Assembly: GCA_031383555.1 (NCBI GenBank)
Contig: JANMZR010000448.1
Coordinates: 1-12,422 of the forward strand
DNA from: JANMZR01 sp031383555
GTDB taxonomy: Bacteria > Bacteroidota > Bacteroidia > Cytophagales > Spirosomataceae
Reading direction: 5' to 3'
Length of the DNA: 12,422 bases
In this document: positions 1-6,996 of the stretch, one piece after another
Layout: each line of letters opens with the position of its first letter
How positions within the stretch are numbered: position 1 is the first letter of the stretch
Made by a program: the position numbers and the translations under genes
The notes under the pieces: generated by a model
Seen by the model: the letters and a program-made list of their open reading frames with translations, nothing else
Database searches by the model: none
What the model was told of the DNA's origin: nothing

Positions 1-1
1 A

Positions 2-220
2 GCCTTTCGTGAAGAAGTAGCTTTAGGAATGGCTCAATCTGCTAAGGTGATGGATGCAGCTCATTTGGATTCATCATTGATATTATTTACAATGTGGACA
101 GAGGCCATCAAACATTTTGCCGAACAAGGAAAGGGTAATGTAATTTTTCTTGATGGTTCTACAGAAGCAATGGATAAAACGATGAAACAGGTTATGGCGT
201 TGAACCAGCTGAAAAAATAA
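2..220 (+). CDS. C-terminal end of a probable SPFH/Band 7 family protein (partial)
   Basis: The reading frame is open from the left edge and ends at TAA 218-220, so only the last 72 residues are visible (starting AFREEVALGMAQSAKVMD). The part seen is an Ala/Glu-rich helix followed by LILFTMWTEAIKHFAEQGKG and then NVIFLDGS. This resembles the end of bacterial SPFH (stomatin/prohibitin/flotillin) proteins, where a long helix leads into a short hydrophobic strand and a conserved Gly/Ser turn. Such proteins form membrane-anchored oligomers. The defining SPFH core lies outside the window, so the name rests on resemblance of the tail only. ATG 29 is an internal Met, not a start. A Nudix gene follows 42 nt downstream on the same strand and may be co-transcribed. 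Confidence 0.5.
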   Translation, partial: AFREEVALGMAQSAKVMDAAHLDSSLILFTMWTEAIKHFAEQGKGNVIFLDGSTEAMDKTMKQVMALNQLKK

Positions 221-262
221 TATGTTTTCAAGTTTTAAAATCAAAAAAGCACCACAATTAAG

Positions 263-814
263 ATGCAAGAAGAAGTAAATCCTTGGGAAACCATTGATAC
301 TGAGATAGTTTATTCAAATAATTGGATTGATTTAAGGCATAATAAAGTAGTAACACCAGCTAATAAAGAGGGTATATATGGAGTTGTACATTTTAAAAAT
401 ATAGCAGCAGCAATAGTTCCGATTGATAAGGAAGGAAATACTTTTTTGGTAGGTCAATATAGATACCCTCTAAATAAATATTCTTGGGAGCTACCAATGG
501 GAGGGAGTGCACTTGACGAAAATGTATTAGATGGGGCTAAGCGGGAATTAGTCGAGGAAACTGGCTTGATTGCTGAAAAATGGACAGAAATAGCCAAATT
601 ACATACTTCTAATTGTGTGACTGATGAAGAAGGCATTATTTATTTAGCTGAAAATTTAACGCAAAAAACAGCAATTCCTGAGGATACAGAAGTGCTCGCT
701 ATTAAAAAAGTACCATTTAAGGAAGTTTTCGAAATGGCTATGAACGGTGAAATCACCGATTCTATATCTCTAATTGGAATATTTAAAGTGGCCATAATTT
801 TGGGAATAAATTAA
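263..814 (+). CDS. Nudix hydrolase, ADP-ribose pyrophosphatase-like
   Basis: A 183-residue protein with a complete Nudix box at residues 80-102: G80, E86, then RELVEETGL at 94-102, matching G-x5-E-x7-R-E-U-x-E-E-x-G-U with every metal-binding Glu present. Before it come strands typical of the fold (AAAIVPI, FLVGQYRYP) and WELPMGG, the usual lead into the box. Nudix enzymes hydrolyse nucleoside diphosphates linked to another group. The length, the N-terminal segment and the QYRYP/WELP pattern are most like ADP-ribose or nucleoside-diphosphate-sugar pyrophosphatases of the NudF/YffH type, but the substrate cannot be read from the sequence. ATG 263 has no Shine-Dalgarno sequence, as expected in Bacteroidota. 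The stop codon is 3 nt before the next start, so the two genes are almost certainly one transcript and may be translationally coupled. Confidence 0.9.
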   Translation: MQEEVNPWETIDTEIVYSNNWIDLRHNKVVTPANKEGIYGVVHFKNIAAAIVPIDKEGNTFLVGQYRYPLNKYSWELPMGGSALDENVLDGAKRELVEETGLIAEKWTEIAKLHTSNCVTDEEGIIYLAENLTQKTAIPEDTEVLAIKKVPFKEVFEMAMNGEITDSISLIGIFKVAIILGIN

Positions 815-817
815 AAT

Positions 818-1444
818 ATGCACATTCAAGCTTTATTTTTCGGATTTATTTGGGGTTTTCTTCTGTGTTTTACATTTGGCCCAGCTTTCTTTGCTATTGT
901 ACAGGTAAGTATTGATTCATCTTATAAAAAGGGTATAGTAATGACATTGGGAGTGGTTGCTTCTGATGCCTTGCTTATGTTTTTTGCAGTATTTGGCACT
1001 TCTTTTATTCCTCATATAAATAATTTTGATCAAATCATTTCAGTTGTTGGTGCTTCATTATTGCTTTTTATGGGTCTTTTTTCGATTTTTTCGAAAACCA
1101 AACAATTAATTTATCCACAAACAGCGGTGGGTAATTTTGTATATTTTTTTATAAAGGGGGCTTTTTTGAATATCTTAAATCCCGCAAATTTCTTATTTGT
1201 GGTTTCAACTACTGCTTATTTGAAAGGTGCAATGAAATTTAATGTGAATGAAATAATTCTATTTTTTTCGGGAAGTTTGTTGGCAACGTTTATTGCTGAA
1301 TCGCTAATTTCGATTTATGCATTTAAAGTGAAAAGACTGATTGATCCTCAAAAAATAAATATTTTCAACAAATTTGCGGGCATATTTTTTATATTTATTG
1401 CTCTTAGAATGCTTTGGAGGCAGTTTTTTTATTTTATTGAGTGA
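818..1444 (+). CDS. LysE/RhtB-family amino-acid exporter-like membrane protein
   Basis: A 208-residue, very hydrophobic protein with about six membrane segments, roughly at residues 5-28, 40-62, 72-91, 113-133, 145-168 and 185-204. It shows the LysE-family layout: a Gly-Pro in the first helix (FTFGPAFFAIVQVSI), Gly and Asp in the second (GVVASDALLMFFAVFG), and Asn-Pro at the start of the fourth (LNILNPANFLF). Family members export amino acids or related small molecules across the inner membrane; the substrate here is unknown. It starts 3 nt after the Nudix stop. Its last 11 nt overlap the end of the convergent GH3-like gene, leaving no intergenic terminator between the two. The call to the family is firm, the cargo is not. 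Confidence 0.85.
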   Translation: MHIQALFFGFIWGFLLCFTFGPAFFAIVQVSIDSSYKKGIVMTLGVVASDALLMFFAVFGTSFIPHINNFDQIISVVGASLLLFMGLFSIFSKTKQLIYPQTAVGNFVYFFIKGAFLNILNPANFLFVVSTTAYLKGAMKFNVNEIILFFSGSLLATFIAESLISIYAFKVKRLIDPQKINIFNKFAGIFFIFIALRMLWRQFFYFIE

Positions 1445-3008
1445 TTGAAATAGTTTTTTTATTTTCAGTTTTAGAGATAAAACTTTCCCATTCATCTATT
1501 TGTTCAGTCTTTTTCATCACTCTTGGGAATTTGTGTTGCCCGCCTGATTTGTTTTTTGTTTCCATGAAATCGTAAAAAGTATTAATGGGTAATAAAGTAA
1601 CAAAAAGCTCTTTCAAAGCATGTTCTCGCTCCACTTTATAGTCGTCATTGATTGCTTTTAGTGTATTATCCAGAAAGTTAACTATTTGATTATCAATTTC
1701 TAAGCTATCGGTTCCTATATACCAATGATGTGAAAAAGATTTCTCTGTTTTTTTTCCAATTACAGTAAACTCACGTGAATCAGTTTGAAATTCTTGTGAA
1801 ACTAAATCGATAGCCTTATTCATATTATCAACTGAGAGGTGCTCTCCACAAAGGCTTAAGAAATGTTTGGTACGACCTGTGATAATTATTGAAGCACTTT
1901 CTAAGTTTGTGAATTTTATCGTATCACCAATTAAATACCGCCAAGCACCTGATACTGTTGATATTAGCAAAGCATAGTCTTTTCCTAATTCAACGTCATT
2001 GATTAAAAAGGTTTCTGGTTTTTCAATTATGTTACCGTTTAAATCAAAATTTTGATCATTAAAAGGTACAAATTCGAAAAATATTCCATTATTTAAAACC
2101 AGTTTCATGTCTTCCCCCGACTTTGTTTGATAAGCCAAAAAACCCTCTGAAGCCAAATAAGTTTCAATGTATTCGATTGGTTTTCCAAGTAATTTCTCAA
2201 AACTATGGCGATAGGGTTCCAAACTTACACCTCCGTGTGCGAAAACTGCCAAGTTTGGCCAAATTTCATGGATATTATTTAGTTTATATTCCTTAATAAT
2301 TCGTTCTAAAAGGAGCTGAATCCATGCAGGAACGCCCACAACAAAGCCAATATCCCAATCTTTTGCTTTTTTAGTAATTCTATCTAATTTTTCTTCCCAA
2401 TTGTTCATTGAGGCGATAGATCTACCAGGTTTATAGAATTTTTCAAACCAAAATGGAATTTTCCCTGCTGTAATACCACTTAAATCGCCCTCAAAATGGT
2501 CGCCGACGTTGGTTAAATCAATACTTCCACCTAACATTAAATACCCTTTTTCAAGTGTATTGCTAGTTACAGTTTGGTAATTAGAAAGAGCTATCATTTG
2601 ACGGATGGACGTCCTTTGTATAGCTTTAATCATGTCTTTTGTGACAGGAATATGCTTTGATGCGGATTCTGAAGTACCAGAACTTAAGGCGAAAAATTTA
2701 ACTTTTCCTGGCCATGTTACATCAGGTTGGCCTTCAATGCATTTATGCCACCAGGCCTTGTATATTTTATCGTAATCAAATACAGGCACTCTTTTTTTGA
2801 ATTCATTATAAAATACTGAATCAGAGCTCAAAAGTGACTCTTCCAATATTTTACTAAACTGGTATTTATGGCCAAATTGGGTATTCCTGGCTTTAAATAT
2901 AAGTTTTAAAAAAGTCCTTTTTTGCTGCTTTAATAAGTTTCGTTTTTTTGGCTGAATTATTTGCTGAAGTTTAACTCCTCCTTTGATTACTTTTCCTAAA
3001 ATTGCCAT
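1434..3008 (-). CDS. GH3-like (auxin-responsive GH3 family) putative acyl-acid amido synthetase
   Basis: A 524-residue protein of the GH3 superfamily, adenylate-forming enzymes known in plants for joining amino acids to jasmonate or auxin. Visible motifs: the phosphate-binding loop LSSGTSESASKHIPVT at 108-123, FAHGGVSLEPY at 257-267, YLASEGFLAYQ at 284-294 (second ATP motif), and AWRYLIGDTIKF at 355-366 (third motif, G361-D362). TGRTKHFLSLCGEHLS at 377-392 begins the mobile C-terminal domain. Length is normal for bacterial members, which are common in Bacteroidota but whose substrate is unknown, so plant functions should not be transferred. ATG 3008 lies inside the last codons of surE (13-nt overlap, different frame), indicating a co-transcribed, probably coupled pair. 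The 3' end overlaps the convergent LysE-type gene by 11 nt. Confidence 0.88.
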   Translation of the reverse strand: MAILGKVIKGGVKLQQIIQPKKRNLLKQQKRTFLKLIFKARNTQFGHKYQFSKILEESLLSSDSVFYNEFKKRVPVFDYDKIYKAWWHKCIEGQPDVTWPGKVKFFALSSGTSESASKHIPVTKDMIKAIQRTSIRQMIALSNYQTVTSNTLEKGYLMLGGSIDLTNVGDHFEGDLSGITAGKIPFWFEKFYKPGRSIASMNNWEEKLDRITKKAKDWDIGFVVGVPAWIQLLLERIIKEYKLNNIHEIWPNLAVFAHGGVSLEPYRHSFEKLLGKPIEYIETYLASEGFLAYQTKSGEDMKLVLNNGIFFEFVPFNDQNFDLNGNIIEKPETFLINDVELGKDYALLISTVSGAWRYLIGDTIKFTNLESASIIITGRTKHFLSLCGEHLSVDNMNKAIDLVSQEFQTDSREFTVIGKKTEKSFSHHWYIGTDSLEIDNQIVNFLDNTLKAINDDYKVEREHALKELFVTLLPINTFYDFMETKNKSGGQHKFPRVMKKTEQIDEWESFISKTENKKTISITQ

Positions 3009-3781
3009 TTCTCTAATGTTGTAATAGCTTGATAATCAGTGAAATCATACTTGCATGGTACTATTGATATGAAATTTTCAGCTAAAGCATCTTCATCTGT
3101 ACTACCTCCTTTATCTGGATTGTGCAAAGCTCCATCCATCCAATAATAATTGCGGCCATATGGATCCTTCCTTTCATTAAATTCCTCTTTATATACAGCC
3201 AATGCTTGCCTGCAAAGCTTAATACCCTTGTAAGGCTCATCGCTATTTTTTGGAAAATTAACGTTTAATGCCACATTGGCAGGCATCCCTTCTTCAAGAG
3301 CTTTTTCAATTATTTTTTTTATAAATGATTTGCATTTTGAAAAATCAGCATTAGGGCCATATTCTGCGAGTGAAAAACCAATTGAGGGAAGACCTTCGAT
3401 GGCGGCTTCAATTGCAGCGGACATTGTTCCTGAATAAATTACTGATATTGAGCTGTTTGAGCCATGATTAACCCCTGATAAAACTAAGTCGATTTTTCGA
3501 CCTTTCAATATGAAATGCTTACCAAACTTCACGCAGTCAGCGGGAGTACCTGAGCATTGGTAGGCAATTATATTATCTCCAAAAATGGCGTTTTTATAGA
3601 CCCGGAGTGGATGATCAAGCGTGATAGCATGGCCCATTCCAGATTGTGCACTATCTGGAGCCACCACTACTACTTCGCCAATTTCTGAGGCAATTTCAAC
3701 TAAAGTTTTTAGGCCATTTGAGGTGATTCCGTCGTCATTGGCTACTAAAATAAGCGGTTTGTCGTTTGTGATTTTATTCAT
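2996..3781 (-). CDS. surE: 5'/3'-nucleotidase SurE
   Basis: A 261-residue SurE, a metal-dependent phosphatase that removes phosphate from nucleoside 5'- and 3'-monophosphates and is linked to stationary-phase survival. The active site is intact: ILVANDDGI at 11-19 with metal ligands D16-D17, VAPDSAQSGMG at 40-50 with S47, and SGVNHGSNSS at 102-111 with N105. SGTPADCV at 78-84 and YSGTMSAAIEAAIEG at 116-130 are also typical, as is NVNFP in the C-terminal half. Length matches the family. It leads the SurE-GH3 pair. A TAAATTTG motif on the minus strand (3793-3786) sits only about 5 nt before the ATG; if it is the -7 element the transcript would be leaderless or nearly so, but such motifs arise easily in AT-rich DNA. 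Confidence 0.96.
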   Translation of the reverse strand: MNKITNDKPLILVANDDGITSNGLKTLVEIASEIGEVVVVAPDSAQSGMGHAITLDHPLRVYKNAIFGDNIIAYQCSGTPADCVKFGKHFILKGRKIDLVLSGVNHGSNSSISVIYSGTMSAAIEAAIEGLPSIGFSLAEYGPNADFSKCKSFIKKIIEKALEEGMPANVALNVNFPKNSDEPYKGIKLCRQALAVYKEEFNERKDPYGRNYYWMDGALHNPDKGGSTDEDALAENFISIVPCKYDFTDYQAITTLEKWQF

Positions 3782-3890
3782 TTTTCAAATTTAACAATAA
3801 ACTTCTAATGTGGCTGTTATATGATAAAAACTAAATTATTTTTTTTGATAAATTATTGGAAAAATACAAGGGTAGCTTTATACTTCAAAA

Positions 3891-4760
3891 CTACCTACTC
3901 AAAATGTTCAAGCAGCTCTTAATTAATTTATCTATTTGTTTATCAGGATTTTGTGAAAACCGATTGATTGTTCGATTTGCCAAAATTGCGTTAATCGAGA
4001 GGCAATTGATACCTAATAATTCACCAAAAATATACCAGCCAGCAGTTTCCATTTCAAGATTTGAGATTCGCATGCCATCGAAATTATAGGTAGTTAATTT
4101 TTCAAGTAAACTCTGATTTTTTACTTTGTAATTCATCACTCTACCTTGCGGACCGTAAAATCCAGGGCATGTTAAGGTCAAACCAATTTTTGCAGCATCA
4201 GTTATTTTGGCAAACTTTTCAAATAACTTTTCAGAAGCACTTGAATAATAAGGGAGTGTTTCTATTTGAAGGTATTCTCTTAAATTTTTACATAATCCCA
4301 AAGCTAATTCTGATTGCTCAAAATCATAAAAATCGTTTAATGAATCAATGCCAATGGCTGCTTTTGAAATTAAAATACTATCGACAGGAACATCGGCTTG
4401 AATAGAGCCTGAAGTGCCTAATCGTATGATATCTAGTGATTTATGAATAGGATTAACATCTCTGGTTTTGAAATTAATATTGGTTAAAGCATATAATTCA
4501 TTGATAAGTATATCAATATTGTCAGTACCAATTCCAGAAGAAATAACTGAAAGCCTTTTATTTCCTATATAACCAGTATGGGTAACAAATTCTCTTTTTT
4601 GAATTTTATATTCAATTGAATCGAAATATTTGGAAATCATTGGAACTCGGTCAGGGTCACCAACTACAATTATCTGGTCAGCAAGATGTTCTGGTAATAA
4701 ATGCAAATGATAAACAGATCCATCGGGGTTTAAAATTAGGTCAGTTTCTGAAACAGGCAT
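3891..4760 (-). CDS. Nucleoside phosphorylase, uridine phosphorylase-like (PNP/UDP family)
   Basis: A 289-residue member of the PNP_UDP_1 family, which splits nucleosides with phosphate to give a base and (deoxy)ribose 1-phosphate. Motifs: VVGDPDRVPMI at 32-42 (phosphate-binding, G34/D35/R38), VISSGIGTDN at 72-81, IRLGTSGSIQ at 112-121 (R113, phosphate and ribose contacts), and NLEMETAGWY at 234-243 with the ribose-binding EME (236-238). The EMET pattern and overall arrangement resemble uridine phosphorylase more than purine enzymes, but the protein is longer than E. coli Udp and base specificity is uncertain. It lies 79 nt after TrhO on the same strand and 109 nt before surE, so it may share either transcript. 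With SurE and the deoxynucleoside kinase it fits nucleoside salvage. Confidence 0.9.
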   Translation of the reverse strand: MPVSETDLILNPDGSVYHLHLLPEHLADQIIVVGDPDRVPMISKYFDSIEYKIQKREFVTHTGYIGNKRLSVISSGIGTDNIDILINELYALTNINFKTRDVNPIHKSLDIIRLGTSGSIQADVPVDSILISKAAIGIDSLNDFYDFEQSELALGLCKNLREYLQIETLPYYSSASEKLFEKFAKITDAAKIGLTLTCPGFYGPQGRVMNYKVKNQSLLEKLTTYNFDGMRISNLEMETAGWYIFGELLGINCLSINAILANRTINRFSQNPDKQIDKLIKSCLNILSR

Positions 4761-4765
4761 ATTTT

Positions 4766-4794
4766 GGTTTGTAGTTTGTGGGTTTGTAGTTTGT
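4766..4794. repeat. Two short direct repeats upstream of the nucleoside phosphorylase gene
   Basis: GGTTTGTAGTTTGT occurs at 4766-4779 and again, one base later, at 4781-4794. A related inverse segment, AAACTACAG, follows at about 4815-4823, so the region can form a loose hairpin. It fills most of the 79-nt gap between trhO and the phosphorylase start. It could be a remnant of a dispersed repeat, a processing or attenuation site, or chance slippage; no function is shown. Confidence 0.6.
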
Positions 4795-4839
4795 AGATTT
4801 TTTTTGGAGCCTAAAAACTACAGATAAAAAAAACAAAAA

Positions 4840-5793
4840 CTATACTTTAGTTTTCTGTCTACTTTTATAGCCAAACTCTGAAGTATAACTATCAGATATT
4901 TTAGTGTAATAACCTTGCTCGTTATAGGGGCGTTTTCGAGGGTGTACCTTACATTCAAGGCTACAGGCGCCTTCCATTTCCAATAAACAGGCTGAGCAAA
5001 TAGCTAAATGGTTATTACATTCGGGATTAGCGCAATTAACCATTCTATCGCATTCTATTTTGCAAATATGACATTTGGAAATAGTTTTAGGGTTTATTTT
5101 GTTTACATCAACTGCCAATCTATTGTCAAAAACATAACATTTACCTTCAAAGTCTTCACCACCTTCTTCAATCCCATATTTGATAATACCACCATGCAAT
5201 TGATACACGTTTTTGAAGCCTTGGTCGAGCAAATAAGCCGACGCTTTTTCGCATTTTATGCCTCCAGTACAATAGGTGATCACTTTTTTGTCTTTCAAAT
5301 GTGCAATTTCGGCCATATGATCAGGTAGTTCCCGAAGGTTTTCCATATCAAAAGAAATAGCGTTTTTGAACTTTCCAACAGAATGCTCATAGTTTGAACG
5401 CATGTCTATGATTACAACATCTTCATCATTTTTAATTGCCTTAAAATCAGCAGGTTCAAGATGTATACCCGTTTTTATTGTTGGGTCAACTGGCAAGTCG
5501 GAATTAACTATTTCGTTCTTTAAACGAACATGTAATTTTTGGAAAGTATGTGAGGCTACAGTTTCCACTTTAAAATCTATAGTTTTAAATCGATCATCGG
5601 TATGAAGCCAATTCATATAATTATGGCAATCCTTTTTTAGGCCTGATACCGTTCCATTTAAGCCCTCTTCTGAGACAATTATTCTGCCCAATAGGTTATT
5701 TTCCACACAATATTGATGGTGAATTTCTCGATATTCATCGGCGTCCAATATTGGGGTGTATATATAGTAAAGTAAAACTTGGTACTCGTACAT
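4840..5793 (-). CDS. trhO: tRNA uridine(34) hydroxylase TrhO (rhodanese-like, YceA)
   Basis: A 317-residue TrhO/YceA protein. The N-terminal acylphosphatase-like part (about 1-95) contains GRIIVSEEGLNGTVSG at 36-51, a family hallmark. The rhodanese domain (about 110-210) has VVIIDMRSNYEHSVGKFKNA and the active-site loop YCTGGIKCEKAS at 174-185, with catalytic C175 and the second conserved C181. The C-terminal part is Cys-rich (C241, C244, C248, C254, C259, C266, C269, C277, C281), probably binding metal, as in other members. TrhO performs oxygen-dependent hydroxylation of U34 in certain tRNAs, the first step to 5-methoxyuridine-type modifications. A TAAATTTG -7 candidate on the minus strand (5824-5817) would give a leader of about 20 nt. 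The gene is divergent from the deoxynucleoside kinase. Confidence 0.95.
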   Translation of the reverse strand: MYEYQVLLYYIYTPILDADEYREIHHQYCVENNLLGRIIVSEEGLNGTVSGLKKDCHNYMNWLHTDDRFKTIDFKVETVASHTFQKLHVRLKNEIVNSDLPVDPTIKTGIHLEPADFKAIKNDEDVVIIDMRSNYEHSVGKFKNAISFDMENLRELPDHMAEIAHLKDKKVITYCTGGIKCEKASAYLLDQGFKNVYQLHGGIIKYGIEEGGEDFEGKCYVFDNRLAVDVNKINPKTISKCHICKIECDRMVNCANPECNNHLAICSACLLEMEGACSLECKVHPRKRPYNEQGYYTKISDSYTSEFGYKSRQKTKV

Positions 5794-5999
5794 TTCTAAT
5801 TAAATATTTTTATTTGCAAATTTACAAAAAAAGGAATGCTATGGCTAAAATTGCTGTTCATAAAGTATTAGATTTATTATTTTTAGTAATTTCGCAGGAA
5901 AATAACTTCATTTTAAATTTATAAATTTACCTTAATTGCCTAAGAAAATGAAAACCACAAGCTCAAAACTGAAAATAATAAAACTTTCAAACTAAAAAT
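5794..5999. promoter_or_regulatory. Divergent AT-rich spacer between trhO and the deoxynucleoside kinase gene
   Basis: A 206-nt gene-free stretch that must carry promoters for both flanking genes. On the minus strand TAAATTTG (5824-5817) matches the Bacteroidota -7 consensus TAnnTTTG, but no TTG is found at the expected -33 spacing. On the plus strand the nearest match is TAATTTCG (5887-5894), one base off consensus. No operator-like inverted repeat or riboswitch fold is apparent. Confidence 0.35.
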
Positions 6000-6614
6000 A
6001 TGCACGTTGCCATTACTGGAAATATAGGGGCTGGGAAAACTACTTTGGCGACCCTTTTGGCCAAACATTTCGATTGGGAAGTATTATATGAAGCCGTTGA
6101 GGGAAATCCTTATTTAGCTGATTTCTATGGAGATATGGAGCGTTGGGCCTTTAATTTGCAAATGTTTTTCTTGAAATCTCGTTTTTCTCAGGTATTAGAA
6201 ATTCAAGAGTCGAACAAAAAATATGTCCAAGACCGTACAATTTATGAGGATGCTTACATTTTTGCTAAAAATCTGAATCATTCAAAACTCATGTCTGACG
6301 TTGATTATCAGACTTATAAGGAGTTTTTTGATATGATGTTAAGTCTGATTAAGCCTCCCGATTTAATGATTTATCTAAAAGCTGATTTGCCAAAACTACT
6401 GAAGCAAATTAAGAACCGAGGCCGTGATTTTGAAAATAATATTTCCGAACAATATCTGACTGACTTAAATAGACATTATGAAGAGTTTATTGAAAATTTT
6501 TCTGATTGTAAAGTGCTTACCATCAATGTAAATGGCCTTGATTATGTAAATAAAAAGGAGGATTTTGATAAAGTTATCAAGCAGATTGATTATGCTCTTA
6601 TATATGGAAAATAG
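6000..6614 (+). CDS. Deoxynucleoside kinase (dGK/dCK family)
   Basis: A 204-residue P-loop kinase of the deoxynucleoside kinase family, which phosphorylates deoxynucleosides to monophosphates for dNTP salvage. Walker A is GNIGAGKTT at 7-15 (K13). E31 in LYEAVEGNPYLADFY is the expected general base and substrate contact, DRTIYEDAYIFA at 78-89 is the DRS-type motif (D78, R79, E83), and IKNRGRDFENNI at about 136-147 is the Arg-rich lid. RWAFNLQMFFLKSRF at 48-62 is also typical. Length agrees with bacterial dAdK/dGK enzymes; the preferred base cannot be assigned. ATG 6000 places the P-loop next to the N-terminus, as in homologues, so the start is secure. The gene stands alone and is followed by a hairpin at 6632-6652. 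Confidence 0.92.
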   Translation: MHVAITGNIGAGKTTLATLLAKHFDWEVLYEAVEGNPYLADFYGDMERWAFNLQMFFLKSRFSQVLEIQESNKKYVQDRTIYEDAYIFAKNLNHSKLMSDVDYQTYKEFFDMMLSLIKPPDLMIYLKADLPKLLKQIKNRGRDFENNISEQYLTDLNRHYEEFIENFSDCKVLTINVNGLDYVNKKEDFDKVIKQIDYALIYGK

Positions 6615-6631
6615 GATAAAAAAGCAATCGC

Positions 6632-6652
6632 TATAGGTTTTAAAAACCTATA
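6632..6652. terminator. Perfect 10-bp inverted repeat, likely bidirectional terminator
   Basis: TATAGGTTTT pairs with AAAACCTATA across a single central base, 17 nt after the deoxynucleoside kinase stop. In RNA the A/T core would open to give a short loop. The following tract is AATTATTA rather than a clean U run, so termination strength is uncertain. Its position between a plus-strand gene and minus-strand tRNA sequences fits transcript separation. Confidence 0.55.
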
Positions 6653-6667
6653 ATTATTACATAAAAG

Positions 6668-6749
6668 TGATTATGAGGAGATTCGAACTCCTACATCTGT
6701 TAAGAAACTATAACCACAATTAGGGTGGCTAATAATTTCATTAATTGTC
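6668..6749 (-). pseudogene. Decayed tRNA-Leu copy (pseudo-tRNA)
   Basis: Its 3' half nearly duplicates the intact tRNA-Leu at 6799-6882: plus-strand 6673-6710 and 6804-6841 differ at one base in 38. This covers the T arm, the variable arm and the end of the anticodon arm. The 5' half is recognisable but eroded. The segment corresponding to the D arm matches at 14 of 19 positions, and over the first 17 tRNA positions all substitutions read G to A on the tRNA strand, plus one deletion. The acceptor stem keeps only about four of seven pairs, and the anticodon stem is mispaired with a one-base deletion. It lies beyond the terminator of the intact tRNA, so it probably is not transcribed with it. 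A non-functional tandem duplicate is the best reading. Confidence 0.75.
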
Positions 6750-6762
6750 AATATTTCTAAAT

Positions 6763-6793
6763 AAAAAAAAGCAAAATCAATAGATTTTGCTTT
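6763..6793 (-). terminator. Rho-independent terminator of tRNA-Leu
   Basis: On the minus strand AAAGCAAAATC pairs with GATTTTGCTTT (11 bp) across the tetraloop TATT, and a run of eight T follows. It begins 6 nt after the tRNA 3' end. This is the strongest intrinsic terminator in the window and separates the intact tRNA from the decayed copy downstream. Confidence 0.88.
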
Positions 6794-6798
6794 CAACG

Positions 6799-6882
6799 TG
6801 ACGATGAGGAGACTCGAACTCCTACATCTGTTAAGAAACTACCACCTCAAAGTAGCGTGTCTACCAATTCCACCACATCGCC
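6799..6882 (-). tRNA. tRNA-Leu (anticodon GAG)
   Basis: The minus-strand sequence folds as a class II (long variable arm) tRNA of 84 nt including the discriminator A. The acceptor stem is GGCGATG with CATCGTC (six Watson-Crick pairs and one G-U), followed by T8-G9 and the Leu-type D arm GTGGAATTGGTAGAC. The anticodon stem CTACT/GGTAG closes the loop TTGAGGT, giving anticodon GAG, which reads CUU and CUC. The variable arm holds TCT-TAAC-AGA, and the T stem AGGAG/CTCCT closes the loop TTCGAGT. CCA is not encoded. The sequence closely follows other bacterial leucine tRNAs. A -7 promoter match lies 13 nt upstream, and a terminator follows. Confidence 0.96.
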
Positions 6883-6894
6883 GTGTTTGTTTTG

Positions 6895-6902
6895 CAAAAT
6901 TA
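6895..6902 (-). promoter_or_regulatory. -7 promoter element of tRNA-Leu
   Basis: TAATTTTG on the minus strand, followed by C, matches the Bacteroidota -7 consensus TAnnTTTG and lies 12 nt before the tRNA 5' end, implying a very short leader. No TTG is seen at the -33 position, so the assignment rests on the -7 match and spacing. Confidence 0.5.
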
Positions 6903-6923
6903 GGGAATTCATCTTTTATCTCA

Positions 6924-6931
6924 TAATTTTG
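6924..6931 (+). promoter_or_regulatory. Candidate -7 promoter element of the DUF3127 gene
   Basis: TAATTTTG on the plus strand, 65 nt before the start of the DUF3127 gene, is the exact inverse of the tRNA-Leu -7 motif 21 nt away. The nearest upstream TTG (6892-6894) is too far for standard spacing. Two back-to-back promoters in this short spacer are plausible. Confidence 0.35.
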
Positions 6932-6996
6932 TGGTATAATAATTAGCTAATTTACAGCATTCAAATTAAAATATTAACTTAAAAATATAGAATAAA

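Noticed and set aside
29..220. Small complete protein of 63 residues starting at ATG 29
   Set aside because: The frame continues open to the left edge and reads as the tail of a longer protein, so ATG 29 is internal.
3871..3895. GGTAG and CTACC inverted repeat overlapping the nucleoside phosphorylase stop codon, as a terminator
   Set aside because: Only five base pairs around a 15-nt loop, with no clean U run on the minus strand; too weak to call.
5008..5328. 106-codon open frame on the plus strand antisense to trhO
   Set aside because: Lies wholly within a well-conserved gene on the other strand and its translation shows no recognisable domain; a shadow frame.
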